A stretch of DNA of 64,000 bases from Steinernema hermaphroditum (lineage: Eukaryota > Nematoda > Chromadorea > Rhabditida > Steinernematidae). Shown here one piece after another: positions 28,081-41,209 of the stretch. The stretch spans positions 15,004,001 through 15,068,000 of the forward strand of contig CM059625.1 of the NCBI GenBank assembly GCA_030435675.1. Reading direction: 5' to 3'. The position numbers and the translations under genes are program-made. The notes beneath the pieces were generated by a model. That model did no database searches. It saw nothing but the letters and a program-made list of their open reading frames with translations, and was not told where the DNA came from. How positions within the stretch are numbered: the first letter of the stretch is position 1; each line of letters begins with the position of its first letter.

Positions 28081-28178
28081 TGATCGATGCGGAGCAGAGG
28101 TGCGCGAACTGCAGATGAAGGCTGGAGTATCCGACTGACTGACCGATTCAGCAGGCGCGATGAACAGGCGGAAGCGTG

Positions 28179-28255
28179 GGGCGATTGTGGTTTAGTGGTT
28201 CGGACACCGGCGTTGCGACGCTGGTCAGTCGGCGGATCGATGGAAATCGGCGGCG
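28179..28255 (+). other. tRNA-like remnant (no B box)
   Basis: GTGGTTTAGTGGTTCGG resembles a tRNA A box and D arm and is followed by a possible anticodon stem, CCGGC...GCTGG. The T-arm (GGTTCRA) expected about 30 bases later is absent. It may be a decayed tRNA or a tRNA-derived SINE head, or chance. It is not a functional tRNA as read. Confidence 0.2.
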
Positions 28256-29649
28256 ATTTGGGGATTTTGATTGAGTGGATCTGATGCAAAAGTTTTATGA
28301 AATTCTGTGATCGGCGATGCAAGAGATGGGACGGGAGATGGAACGTTGAATGAACGATAGAGAAGCGGGGATCACGTATGCAGAAACATTTCAAAATGGA
28401 AATGCTAGGGCATACGATCGAAGAATTGGCGGCCTTGATAATCTTGTCAGCAATCTGTTCTTCTTGAAGTACCTGCTTATACATCCAATCATATAAACGG
28501 GAACCATTTTATAATACACATATTTGTGCTGTTCGTTGGCTACAAAAATTTGCTCCAGGGAGGCCCTCACATAACCGCTTAAGACTACCCTTGATAGCAG
28601 ATAACTTTTGGTGAATGAGGGGCAAAAAATTGCTTCGATGAATAACGGACTTGATTTCTAGTTAATTTAAGGAGATACGTTTTTGATTAAGCACTAGAAA
28701 ATGCACGGAATCGACTCCATCTAAACAGTGTTTTCTAAAGACTTAAAGTCGACTATTAGCGTGGACGCAATTCACTCCATTATCCGATCTGTTTCAGCGA
28801 ATGCGAACAAAGATAAACATTCGCTGCAGGCGCAAAAAAAGGCGAAATGTTTATCCTCTTCGATCAGCTGATCAGCGGTTTTAACAAACTGACGCCGATG
28901 GGATATTTGCTGAACAATAAATAGAACCACTCAGAAGCGATCTACGTTCAGAAGTTCGAATCGATAGCATCCAGAACAGTTTACGGCAACCTCTCAAGTA
29001 GGTTCCCGCGTCCGTCAACAACTGATTGCAGCCAATAGTAGACGCCGTCTAATAATAGTGATGTAGTGGCCAAAAAATGATAAAGGGAGACGAATGGCTG
29101 TCATGTTTTGACATGGCGCAACGACAACTGATCAAACAAACGACGTTACATCGTGTAAAAAACATTTGCAGGAAAATAATTGCAGGAACTCTCCGCTAGC
29201 AATACATTAACGTTGAAAAATGGCCCTGCTGAAATGTTTTTTGAGAGCAATTCACTTTCCGGGTAATAAGATCCACAATATTTGCGCTAAACGATTTGCA
29301 AATCAAGCATAAACTAACTGAACCGATCCAACGTACAACATTCTAGGCGGTCGGTCCCTATAAAGAGGTCGCTCTCACCCTAACCATAGAAAGATCTCCA
29401 GCAAACAGGTTGAAGTGGCATAAAGGTGTCGGCCACTCTTGGCGCCGACTTAGACAACTAAAATAACCGACCGATCGCCGGCCGATCTCTCGGCTAAGTC
29501 GGCCTTGGCAAGAGCGGCTCGCGCCGGCGATTTGATATCCGAACGTTGGCCAACCAAAGAACTCAACGCTCGCAGCTGAACTCGGTCCGCTGGCCCGTTG
29601 GCCACTCTAATGGCGACCTGCACACGCGAAAGCGCGAACATCGCAAACG

Positions 29650-29818
29650 ATGACTAAGACGGACAGTGGCTACACAGCGCGAGGGCAGCAGCAGCTGAAG
29701 AAGGAGGCGAGAGCGCTGTCCGAACTGAGTCACGACAAACTGCGATTGTGCGAGCGCCGCCTTCGCGCGAACGAAAGAAGACGAGAACAAGAGTCTCTAC
29801 TATATTTGCAAATGCACG
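29650..29818 (+). CDS. Candidate N-terminal exon, charged coiled-coil-like
   Basis: An ATG in a GC-rich, promoter-like context opens a frame reading MTKTDSGYTARGQQQLKKEA and continuing as a Lys/Arg/Glu-rich helix (LSELSHDKLRLCERRLRANE). The composition is gene-like, but no downstream exon, splice partner or homologue could be identified, so the 3' boundary is arbitrary. It could be a first exon with a long intron, or chance in GC-rich DNA. Confidence 0.22.
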
Positions 29819-32800
29819 TTTTTGTGTACAGAGATGAGGGATGAGGGACTCGCCGGCACCCGGCTGGGAAAGAGTCACGGTAATCGGAGCTTCTTTTTAG
29901 CATCATTAATTGCCAGCGACGTTCCGACTGAGACTACCTCTCTTCCGTCGCTGTGTCATTTGCAGCAAGCTCAAAGGTCAAGGGGAAGCGGAGAATGGTC
30001 GGACGGGGAAGTCAGCTGTTTGTGGCGGTGATGGCCCGTGTTGCACCTTGAGGACGATGGCGTCGCGTGAACGCAGATGGATCTCTCGATTGGCCTCCGC
30101 AGCTCAGGTTAGATTCACATCATCTCGCTTCGAAATCAAAGCGGAACTGCACTTTGCTCTGTCCCTGTCGTCTTTGATCATTAAAGAAAGCGGATCCTAT
30201 TAAAACCGCGAAATTTAAGAGGGTCGCTGCTATCCGTCATTACTAAATGGACTTCAAGGAAAATTTGGTCATCCATTCCGAGATTCCTCTGTGTAAAAGC
30301 CAATCTGAATTGGTGTCGGATTTCCATATTGTCCAAAACAAAGTTCTGCTTTGAATCTTCCAACCCAAATACTGAATTTCACATTTGCTATATCCCGAAA
30401 GACAATGGTATTCTCTATATTACTGTGCACCAGAAACGCGGCTACCATAGTGATAATAAAAGTCGATATTTGCAAATCTATTAATTGCGTTTTATGTACG
30501 GGTAATTAACGTAAGCAAGTCACGTACGGAGGCCCTAGTACCCTGCTAGCTAATTGCATCCAGCTATTCAGCTGCTTCATAATCGATCTCGTTTACAACA
30601 TTTCTTAGAAAAGGGGATACCTGCTGCAAACCTGTTTCGAAAAAAAAACGAACCAACGCGTATCCTTCAACATTGATAACCACGCTCAATCAAGAAATCA
30701 TAAAAGATTCCAAAGCTGTATACCCACAAAAAAATTTAAAACACTCGCAGGAATGATATTGATATTGGCGAGCAGCAACGCCCTAAAAAAAGAGATCTAA
30801 CTTAGCTTCGAATCAAAGACCACATTAAAGCGGATTACAATCGTCTTACGAGAGTGCAACTTCAACGTTTTTCGTTTCTATCGAGGAGTGGGTATCTTTT
30901 CTGAGAATTTCAGATTTATGCCTTTTCTTCCAGCGTTTCCCATGACTACGCGAAGAATTGAAAGTGTTTTTTGCAAGCAGTTCACCAGGTGTTCCGAATC
31001 ATAAATTGTTCCCAGGAACGAGAAAGGACAAAAAGACATGGAGCGTGGCACCGGGCACAATACAGTAACTACTACGTTTTGCAAAAGAGTAATCAACGTC
31101 ATGAAGAACAAAAAAAAGATGGTGTACACACCTCTAGAATGCGACATAATGTCTCAAGGAGAACTGACCGCTCCGAATACAGCACTCCTTCGTGATTGGG
31201 TTCCATATTGGTGTTCCCTTAGACAAGACATACGCCAACATGACGTCTGTTCCGTGGCTACGAGCGCCAGAGAGCACTGACTGATCGACACGAAAAAAGA
31301 GGAAGGCAAAGCATGGCACCAGGTGTTAAAAATTCATGATCTACTCTATAGTTCGTTTTTGCAGACAAAAGGTCAACATTTTCAAAAAGCTTCCGATATT
31401 CTACATTTGGAAACAGCAACTCCGTCAATTACTATTTTAATCCTTTTCTGCAGATGATAGCGATAGCTATTACGTCTTAATATTTCGAAATCAGACTGTC
31501 ATTTCTTGTAGCTATTTATGGTCAAGAATCGAAATGTGAGTGCCACTTAATTGTAGCTCACTAGTATCGCATTTCACAGCGGTGAACGCAAGCTATATGT
31601 CCCTGGCTAATGGTCAAATTCCCAAACGTCAATCGATGTCCTCGGCCAACGGCTATCTGACAGCGCTGCGCATGATGATATTGCGACTTATCGCGGCCAT
31701 TCCGCCGCTTTCCGCCCACCGCAGCCTCATTACTAAATCGACATGTGCAGCCAAGTCAATTCCCTTAAACTATATATATCCCGCCGGCTTCAGTCTAAGG
31801 GAGCAAAAAGCGGAAGATAAAAGGCGCAAAGTTTAGGAAAATAAACGCCACGTGCAATGTGTTTGGCCAATCGCTGCGTCCCAAGTGGCCACACAAAGAT
31901 TAATGAAATTTCTTATTGCACTCCTATTGAGTCGTCGCGCTGGAAACAAAGCATCCGACCAAGACGGAACAGAATAGGGGAACAAGGAACTCCGAGGCGC
32001 GGAAACAACAGACTCCGAAGGCTATACGCCACCGCCGGTACTTACGGGTAAAGAGGAAAAAACACGGTTATTATGGCTAAGCAGAGCTGTGTGCCATAAA
32101 CGTCGTTTGAACAAAGGATCTAGCCCACACGAAAAGAGTAGATCTCTCCTGTCACATTGGGGACTTGGGTGAGCAAATGGGGCAACGAATCAAAACAGAC
32201 ACAGGCGTATCGTGATGTATATGATGGTTTCACGTTACACTATGGCTTTTCGAAAGTGGCAAGTGCTAATTAGCCGAGCAAATGAATCAGTTCTCGTTTT
32301 CCATGCTTTTATGAAAGCAGTAACGTAATTTAAAATGTCCATGTAAATCGCAGGTTCATGGAACGCTGATCAATTTCGATGGAGTCTCTTCTGTTGGATA
32401 TGCGAAACTGACAACACCTTAGTTGATGATTAAGGGTCGTATCGTAGCGCAAAAAGAGTCTGTATTTCATGCTGGACAGATTTCCCGGTCTTGAGATATT
32501 ACATAACAGAGAAAAAGGAAAATATAGCACATGTGCACGAGCTCATTTACTCACAGATCCTCCTTGAAAGACAATGTAATTGAAGCGGCGTTGCAGAGGA
32601 TTCAACCCTTATAGAATCGTTTTGAACCATTCTGACTACATTGGACAGCAACCGTCCAAATGAGGAGGGCCTCTGGACACCACAGACCAAAACACATATC
32701 AAATCCCGCTAACGATTAGCCCTTTCAAATCTTGAGTGTTTACTGCGCAGTCTGTGAGACCAAAGGCTGCCAAAGACTATTACTGGTAAGCAGAAAACTC

Positions 32801-33897
32801 GAAACATACCCTAGAAAATGGAGCTGAAATTGCCGCTATCCGACGGAACCCGTGATCTAGAACGACTCTTTTCAAATTGGCAAAATCGCTCTCTGTTTTT
32901 GGAACAGACGCCGACAGAACAAATGCTGCTTGGCCAGGTTCTACTCCATTAGTATGACTCAAATTTACATAATCTAATTGAGACAAGGGCGTCGTTAACG
33001 GCGGGTTATGTCCACTAATTGGTTTCATCAGTGCACTAGGAAGGGGTCACATCACGCAGACTAATAAAGTTGGTCGCCTTGGACATGTTCCTTTTAAGAG
33101 GAAAGGTTGGAACACCATAACTTATAAGAAATCGCTTTTCCATATTCACGACCATTTACTTCACTATTTAGAGACAATATGAAAAGACACATCGGGCTAC
33201 ATTCCTCTGAAAATACTAAGTCCTTTAGGTTCCTTCTCATTCAATTATGCTATAGGATCCAGGTACAATTTGTTAGCAAAACGGAACGGAAAATCGTATC
33301 TGACCTGGAAGAACTGGCTGCCTTACAATCTCAACAACACCGCGCGCCTGTTAGTGGAAAATTTGAGACATTTTGCATCGAAGTATAGCCATGAGAATTT
33401 GAAGCACCCCATAAAACGAACAGCAGTTTTAACTTCAAAACAACTTTGCCAGCCTTCTTCGAAATAGGCAACTCGATGTTTATATGTTTATACAAATTCG
33501 TTTTCAACAAATTGGTAGGCACTTCCGTTTATGGCGACAACCTCTTTTCTCATCCAAACCTTTTACCCACATTCTGAACGGCTTCCGAATTCAATTTATC
33601 CGAGGGCAGACGAACACCGCAAGGACATAGTCTTCAAGATGTTTTTGTCGAATTCAAAAAGCGACTGCGCGGAACCGAGAAAAATATAATAAAATAGAGT
33701 GCATCTCGAGTGCTCTGACACTTTCGTACATCTAAGCCGCCCTCAGCAGATAATCCACAATCCTCTACCGTAATTCGTTCCACAAATAGCTGCAATTCTT
33801 AAAATTTCATTACACAGTCATTGCATTTAGGCGTCTAAAAACCAAAGAGGGGATTATCCTTGGAAAGCATTAAAATTTAAGCGCCCCGGGGCCAAAA

Positions 33898-33941
33898 ATG
33901 AGTGTATCCCGGCGGCGGATCGAAAAACTCGCACTGAAAGA
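33898..33941 (+). CDS. Candidate short first exon (MSVSRRRIEKLALK..)
   Basis: An ATG in good context encodes 14 residues ending in a strong donor (GA|GTAAGT). The acceptor TATTACAG at about 35,168 would continue in frame as DEALEKVPKNTTFLGQFQFS and stop after about 35 residues. A start, a consensus donor and an in-phase acceptor are suggestive only; I recognise no protein. Confidence 0.18.
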
Positions 33942-36043
33942 GTAAGTAGTGACAATTTCGAGTTATCTGGTAAGGCGAGAATGAAGTGTCAAGAGCTGTG
34001 AATTATGACAAGACCAAACAATCGGAGACAATGAAAGTGGACACAGCCGAAAGCGGAGTGGATCGGAAGCGGACACTGAAGAAGGGGCGCCGAAATCGAT
34101 AATCCAAATAGCATTGACCTTCTCGCGGTGGTCCGTTCTTCTTCGGGGTGGGCTTCCCGCTCAGGCCGATCAGCAGTCGTGGACCGGCGGCAGGCCATTC
34201 TGTCTCGATGGCCGGACGATGCCCAACACATGGCGAATAATTGATGCGGCGCTGACGGCGACAAAGCTGCGATGGGAAGGGAAATGGGAGGAGTGTTTAA
34301 ATAATCACAAAAAAAAACTTGTATAAGGAGAAATCTACGAAATGACTTTAAGACTCTCTTGGAGCTATGCTCGAAGATTTTGAGTGGTCATTTATCTATT
34401 TGCTAACTTATATACCGCTTAAATGTCTTGATCAGCCAATATTCATGATGATCTAGAAGTATTCCACATCTTCAGATTGAAGAATAGGCCTTCAAAGAGT
34501 ATTCGTTGGGTATGAGAGCAGCTCTTTCTATACTCCTTCACTTTAGAGTTAGACATAGAAGTTATCGAGCTAAGTTCGATCTCCAAAGAAAACGAGAGGT
34601 CGAACATATTGCCTACCTGATATCGCTGGAGATCAGCTAGTTCATTCTTAGAATGAGTCAATAATGTTGGACACGGAAAGAGGCTAACTTTGTGACTTCC
34701 GAATAGGCGAACACAGAGCCACGAACCTCAGAAAATAAAACGTCATTCGAAATAAACAGTTCATCACGCGCAGACTTACTCCTAGCCGATATTAGACGAT
34801 ACTTTCTTAAGACCTCCCAACACTCCAGCATAAAATCAGCCTTAATGTCACATAATGCGAAACGCCTCCAAGACACGAGATTAACTCACGAACTCTGGTT
34901 GCGCGCGTGACAGCTTACGCCCCCTCCTCCGACATATGCAAATTAGCGAAGCCGAGACGTTTAGCGCCTCCTTGACCGTCGCAAGCGAGCAGATGGATCA
35001 TCTGTCGACGAACGACTAAAACGTTGCTCGCATTTAGGCGAACGGCGCGGTTACGACGCAGATTCGATCTCGGCCGTACTCATCTGTGGCGTTACGTCAG
35101 CGGCAGAAATAATGACCGATAACAAAAACTGGCAAAGAGAGAGGACTGGCTCTATGTAAAAAATATTACAGTGAAGCGCTTGAAAAAGTGCCGAAAAACA
35201 CAACGTTTCTCGGCCAATTTCAATTTAGTGAACGAACAAATGCAAATGGACTCTTTGCATCAGGATGAGGATGCGAAAACGCCGCTTCGTGATAAACAAT
35301 CATTGAAAGATGAGCCTGGAAATCACCACTGGCCTGGAAGGCTTCATGTTCGGCATCTTCCAAAAGAACAACTCCAATTCGCATATCCCGTAAAGATAAA
35401 ATTTCGGAACTACTGCGCGGATGACACAGTTTCAAGCGGAAGGGAGGAACACGGCGATCTTCGGCAAAAGAACAAGTTCGATAGGAAATGACGAAATCGC
35501 CTGGAAGGACAAGGTCATAAAGACGTGCGAAGCCTGTCTTCGGGAGAAAGGTCGGCTTTTTGCGTGTCCCAAATCACAGTTGCGAATTTCAGTGAGGTCT
35601 CCAGTCAATGAAACGAATGATTGGACTATTGATTCTACCGAATGTTTCCGAATCTAAAGAGAGCATTCTAACAAGATAAGACACTGTTGTTTGTTTGCAT
35701 CGCACACATGCATCCTCATGTCATAAATATTGAATAACTGGCCCAGGATCTGTCATCCTTCCTACCTACCATAGATACAAGGAATAGGCGATACGACTAA
35801 ACGCACTTTCAATACACAGAAGATCATAGGTTTAAGCAACAACAACGAAATTGCACGATAACAGACAAGACAGTACCTAAACGTTTCTACGTATAAATTA
35901 TTTGTGCAGTAAAGGTAACAAATAATATTTAAAAGTGAACTGTTGTTGCGTAGAGGGCAGTAGCCAGTTAACTATATTCAATTACCCAAGGCCACAAATA
36001 ACATAGTTTGAAAGTGCTTATAACTGTGCTTTGTTCTTTCCAA

Positions 36044-36506
36044 CCATTGATGGCAGAGAGCCGTTTAAACAGTCTCCCTTGATCTGGACCGTCCCCTGTT
36101 GCCGGGACAAAAGCGGACGGTCCAAATCATAAAGATGACGGTCGACATCCTAAAGGCACCGTTCAGATCAAGGGTGGAATCCCACAAGGGACTGTTTATG
36201 CCATTCGATCTAGACATAGTTATTCAAGCCCTTTGCTCTGCCCTTTACAGCCATTGATGGCATAGAGCCGTTTCAATAGTACCCCTTGATCTGGACCTTC
36301 CCTCCAGGGATCTCGACCATCGCCGACTTTTTTTAACTGTCCCTTTCAGGAGTTGGAATGTCCGTTTTAAGAGTTTCCGGAACAAAAGCGGACGGTCCAA
36401 ATCGTAAAGATGACGGTCGATATCCTAAAGGGACCGTTCAGATCAAGGGTGAAATCCCACAAGAGACCGTTTATGCCATTCGATCTAGACATAGTTATTC
36501 AAGCCC
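36044..36506. repeat. Two tandem copies of a foldback (inverted-repeat) element
   Basis: Copy 1 (36,044-36,230) and copy 2 (36,251-36,506) share CCATTGATGGCA..GAGCCG at the left and ATGCCATTCGATCTAGACAT at the right. Within each copy, CCTTGATCTGGACC near the left is complementary to CGTTCAGATCAAGGG near the right, so each can fold on itself. Copy 2 has an extra internal 60-70 bp. There is no coding capacity. This is typical of a MITE that landed or duplicated in tandem. Confidence 0.7.
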
Positions 36507-38549
36507 ACTCTTCCGTCCAGCGTTCAGCAGGACAAACGTAACCTTGAAATGCAAAATTCGTAAACTGGTCGACCACTTTTTGTAGCCGTCAAATCGTTTT
36601 AACGTGCTCGCAACCTTAAGAAGTCGATGTTCGTGTCACTCGGCTCCAAACACAAAGCGTTAACTACATTCGGAAACGTACACTAACGTCAATTGGCCTG
36701 CAAACGGTGGCACTTCACGTGCCTTTCATCGAATTTGCAGTAATTGCATATTGGATTCCTTGTTTACAAAGGAAATGACAGAAAGGGGCAAGTACACTAA
36801 ATCGCAAATATATTTTGTGCAGTCAATGTTGACCAACATATTTGTTGTGAACATGAAAATTGTTTCCTCAAAAGATCAGAGAAAAAACCCAAAATAGAGT
36901 GCCTGAAGCAGAAGTGAGTATATTCCTATCCATCTCTAAAGATATCCTTTTGTTTCAAAGACCACGCGACTAGCAATCAAATTGCAAATCTGCAGGCATT
37001 CAAATCGTAAACAACTACTGGGAAAATACGTTACGTACCTAGAAGACCACATGCAAAAGCCGTGTGCCATAGCGCACAAGTGAAAAACACTCAAGTGGGG
37101 ACACTCATTCTCACGCATATCATTTTGAACAAAAAGGGCATTTTCGATCGAATTGTTTTCGCTTCCGATTATTCGAGACAGAGCCCAATTGTCCGTCAAT
37201 AATGAAGTATAAGTGCGCTTGCGTCACTCATTTCCCAAGGAGGTCATGGGCACTTGAGTATCATAATTTACACATTTGTCTCGTAGCTAATTTTTCCAAG
37301 AAACAACAGGATTATTCTGAACTTTACAACTAACTTAAGGTATGCTTAAGTCACAGTTTGTGTTTTGCTTCGTTCTATTGTGCTGCTAAGTTGAAAACGG
37401 GTCACTTTCGTGAAGATTACTTATGGATGTGAAAGATGCTCTTGTCAAAAAAACAAAGTCTTGTTCAAGGCAAAAAATGCTATTGGTCCAATTTTCGACC
37501 TCTTTATCTTATTATGAGTGTTGTCCACTGATGTTGTGGCAAGATAGAGCGAAGAGATTGCTGTATGAACAGCAAATAGGAATCTTTCAGCACAAAGTGG
37601 AGACTTATTGTGGAGGTAGACTTGGAGACTTGCGGTATCGGGTAGTCGTACTTTTTATCTATCCGAGGATCATTTTCTGATATTTGGCCTCTATGACCAA
37701 TAGCATTACCATAAAGTACAACTCGCTGTATGGGCATAGTAGTTCTGTATGACGCCCACACGCTGCATATCACGGTAGCCTGTTATGGTGCATAATCATT
37801 TTTAAATTTTGGAATTAACAGGTACACCTTTTAACTGATATTTTTGAGAATTGCTCACCTTGAATATCGCGAATACAGCGATAGGTGTTACCGACTACAA
37901 AACATGGAGATCGGACATCGGGGGTCCATCGGGGTCCCGGGTCCATCGGGGTCCATCTTATTGAATGTTGCTCATTTTATGATATATGAACAGCACCGCG
38001 ACAGGTACATTACAGCACAAAATTAATGCCATGGGCAGCCCGTCCATCACTTAGTATTTCGCAATATCGAGCTGCTAGAGGTTAACCAGATTAATGACCC
38101 TCAAGACAGAACATCCCTCCAAAATCATGATGTACATGTCGCCAATCATAATAGAAGGTGAGAACTAACTGTACTAAGCAACTCGTTAATCGATATCACC
38201 TAGGGAGTAAACATTGCGAAGATATTTACGTCTCGTTTTCAACTGAACAACCCATAATTTGAAAGCGGGTCTTTTAGAGGTTTATAGCGATCCTACCGAG
38301 CCTATTTCTCACTAGGTCTGCTCGAAAATCAAATATGCTCTCACACATCCGATATAATCTTGCACTTTGACGAATTTCTGAGTTCCCCAAAAGAGTGATA
38401 AGACAACACAATGCGCGAAGTGCGATAAAATGTGGGATTTTTTAGCTTATGCATACGCTAGCGAGATCGCTGATCATTCGCCATATTGGTTTCAGCTTTG
38501 AGCGCACTCAGCTGAGTTTCTTCCTGTTCGATTGAAGCCATTGCTAACG

Positions 38550-39331
38550 ATGTCCTACGCCTTTGGTCGTCTGCAAAAGGAGTTCAAGCAATGCATCACC
38601 GATAGTGAGGTAGTGTTGCGTTTTCAAGACGTGCTTACAGTACATAACTTTAGCTTTTTAACAGCGGAATTTGCGTTGAAATGCTCAATGAAAATTTCAC
38701 CAAGCTCCAAGGCCAAATTCGAGGTCCCGCTGATAGTCCTTACGAGAATGGTACCTTCCTGTTGGACATCGAAATCCCCAATGACTACCCGTTCCAGGCG
38801 CCGAAGGTAGTGTTGTCTATCACGTTGTTTTGGTCACCATTCTGTGGATTCAGGTGAAATTCCTTACGAAAGTTTGGCATCCAAATATCAGCTCTCAAAC
38901 CGGCACGATCTGCTTGGATATCCTAAAAGACAAATGGTAAGGCACGTAACATGCTTTGCCTAGGCTAGCAATCACTTTTAGGGCAGCTTCCCTCACCATG
39001 CGAACCATCCTGCTTAGCATTCAAGCGCTGCTTGCCACCCCTGAACCCAAAGATCCCCAAGATGCCGTCGTCGCTAGGCAGTACATGGATCATCCCGACT
39101 TGTTCGCCGGCACTGCCAAATTCTGGACACAGTTCTATGCCAAGGCACCGGGAGAACGGGACGCCGGTATGACGGACAACCTCCAGAAGTTGGTGAGCAT
39201 GGGTGTAAGCACGGTAAGTGAATCACGTGCAGAATTTCATGGTAATTGCTAAGTTTCAGGAAACAGCCATGTCGACTCTGAGCTGCAGTGACTGGGATCT
39301 GCAGAAAGCCACGAACTACATCTTCGAATAG
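38550..39331 (+). CDS. UBE2K: Ubiquitin-conjugating enzyme E2-25K with C-terminal UBA domain (UBE2K)
   Basis: Exons 38550-38609, 38654-38806, 38854-38936, 38982-39213, 39260-39331 give 199 residues, the size of human UBE2K. The E2 fold is complete: [20 protein letters not shown], then [20 protein letters not shown] with the catalytic Cys at ~91. A UBA domain follows at the C-terminus ([20 protein letters not shown]...ATNYIFE). The family transfers ubiquitin to substrates and builds Lys48-linked chains. The first intron is only 44 bp; its acceptor (ACTTTAG at 38,653) was chosen because it restores the exact spacing seen in the family, while the next AG (38,663) breaks the frame. The gene converges on the saposin-like gene about 315 bp downstream. 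Confidence 0.95.
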
Positions 39332-39646
39332 TCGAGCTCTAACATCACTATAAATGTTTCTGTGCCTTCTGAGTACATTCCGTGTCTAAATGTAGTCAAC
39401 CCACATAACAACTGTTGTACACGCCAGCATGAAGTACAAAGCATCCCAATTCCATCATAGCTCCACGGATTCCTAATCGATAGAAAGTCAAAGGCAGAAA
39501 CAAAAGGATCGTTAGGGTTGCCAACTACCTCTTCAAACAAATGAAAAGATAGTTGGCAACGTACTGCATGATATGGGAAACGGTGTGGTGCGAGTATCTA
39601 CTGTAAATTCTGTCATTTATGGTACACCAATGATTATACAACTCTG

Positions 39647-40647
39647 TCACTGAGAAAAGCACAGACTCCCAATTTGGTCCATTGGTGGACAGCCCAGTCC
39701 CTGTTGGGCAACGATGCTGTAGAACGGGCCAAGCGAGTCCTTAAGCGCCTGGAAGAAGCTCTGGAACGCTCGATCGTAGAACAAGGTCTTGCACTGAAAG
39801 CAATATATCGTATGTCGTCATGTGCTGCTAACCTATACTTACAAATGAGAGAATAAAGGGCTGGATATTTTTATCTTGGCACACATTCATCAAAGTCTTT
39901 TGAAGATCTTGCTCGAATTTACCTCCGAAAACTGCGTCGTTGAAGAAATAAAGCATGTTTTCGACCAGAGAACATAAGGTGCACTGTACGACACCACTGC
40001 TGAGCACTGCGGCTTTTCGATCTGAATGGATATGTATACATAAAATGAAAATATCAAGGAAATCCTTCTGGTGTTATATTTACGAACTTTAGAGGTGTCC
40101 ACGTAGCATGGATTTGGATAATGACGATGTCGGGATAGCGAGACCATCCACGGAATAACTATTTTCAGTTTTTGAACAGCTCAAGGATGGGCCATGGACA
40201 ACAAGAGAAAAGTAACTACAAAAGTGACATATAAAGTTATTAGTCGGAGTCTATTAAGTGGATGTAATTCGTTTGTACATATCGCTGGACACTGTACTGT
40301 AATGTACAGGGTGCTTAAGGTGAAATTCAGAACATGAATGTGAACATACCTTCTAAACAGAGGCCCTTTGCTGTATTGACCGTTTTGTGAATTTGGGCTG
40401 CAAATTTAGCCATTTCAACCGATGGAAGCCCAGGAAGATTGTCGACAATGTCACAGTGAGTCATGCCAACGTCGCATCCTTCGAGACCAGCACAGTAATC
40501 AAGGAGGTCAGACGCATTCCTCGAAACAGTTTTGAACGAGTGGACGGCAAAAAGACAGGCTGCGCATTCCTCAGACTTCGATGCAGCCGAAGGAAAACCA
40601 AGAGCCGGTACAGCAGCAGCGAAGAGAAGAATCACTACAGCATGCAT
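39647..40647 (-). CDS. Secreted two-part saposin-like (SapB) protein
   Basis: Exons 40647-40350, 40021-39843, 39793-39647 give 207 residues with consistent phases. Residues 1-17 (MHAVVILLFAAAVPALG) are a clear signal peptide. A first cysteine-bearing region (SEECAACLFAV ... YCAGLEGC ... THC ... GLC) is followed by a canonical saposin B module with six cysteines (VVQCTLCSLVENMLYFF ... NVC ... SFCKTLFY ... GLGCP ... SLCFSQ). Such proteins bind or disrupt membrane lipids and in nematodes serve in the gut as antimicrobial or digestive effectors (family knowledge). The first region has an atypical cysteine spacing and may be a divergent or half domain. Upstream in-frame codons exist, but this Met places the signal peptide correctly. 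Confidence 0.85.
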
Positions 40648-41209
40648 GGTTAGGGCAGCTGACAGCAACATTGAGGGTATAGTTAAATCGCAACGCGCTG
40701 GCGACAGCCAAGGAGATTGATAAGAAGTGATGGAAGTCATACAGTTTTACTGATAACGCCAGTAGTGCAAACTACTCATTCTCAGTGAAATCCATCACTA
40801 TGTGGTTGCGGAAGCATTTGCATAAAAACGATAGCTGTGGACTATGTGGTAAACCATTGCAGTGCTCTGTTGCCTCCAAGACTTCAACCGGAGATCCAAA
40901 TGCTGTTATCTCGTGGCCAACGTTATACCGTTTAAAAGAGGTATCGCCTATTCAGCAGTTTCATCAGATCAGTGTGCAGTCACTGAGATGGCTCCGCTTA
41001 TGTGGCAATTAGTGACCATTACTGCATAATAACTATAAGAGGTTGCTTCACGGGCACGTCGACAACGAAGTCCGCCCGGCTCCAGTTGGCCTCGTAATGT
41101 GTAGCGCCCGGCGTCTTTCGTATCCAGCTCGCGGAGCTCCCGACGCGGTACTTCTTCTTATTCCCACAAAGTTCGACGCCACACACGACTTTAACTTTCT
41201 AGACGATTC

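Larger units (their letters stand above)
28260..38549. other. Gene-poor stretch with two candidate first exons and a tandem foldback repeat
   Basis: I could not build any multi-exon gene. Two isolated start-like exons (29,650 and 33,898) and one long open frame on each strand at 35.1-35.6 kb are the only coding hints. The repeat at 36,044-36,506 is listed separately. GC-rich segments at 29.4-30.1 and 34.9-35.1 kb could be promoters. Confidence 0.4.

Noticed and set aside
28179..28255. A complete tRNA gene
   Set aside because: The A-box-like start and anticodon-like stem are present, but there is no T-arm or B box, so it is only noted as a weak tRNA-like remnant.
35171..35574. Overlapping 107-codon (+) and ~117-codon (-) open frames
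   Set aside because: Neither has a recognisable domain or splice context, and two long frames antisense to each other suggest composition rather than coding.
37915..37960. Short tandem repeat of CCATCGGGGTC
   Set aside because: Only about three imperfect copies; a minor local slippage repeat without evidence of function.
39674..39856. 60-codon plus-strand frame with a convincing amphipathic helix (RAKRVLKRLEEALERSI)
   Set aside because: It is antisense to the last exon of the saposin-like gene, whose cysteine pattern and splice phases are clearly the real signal.
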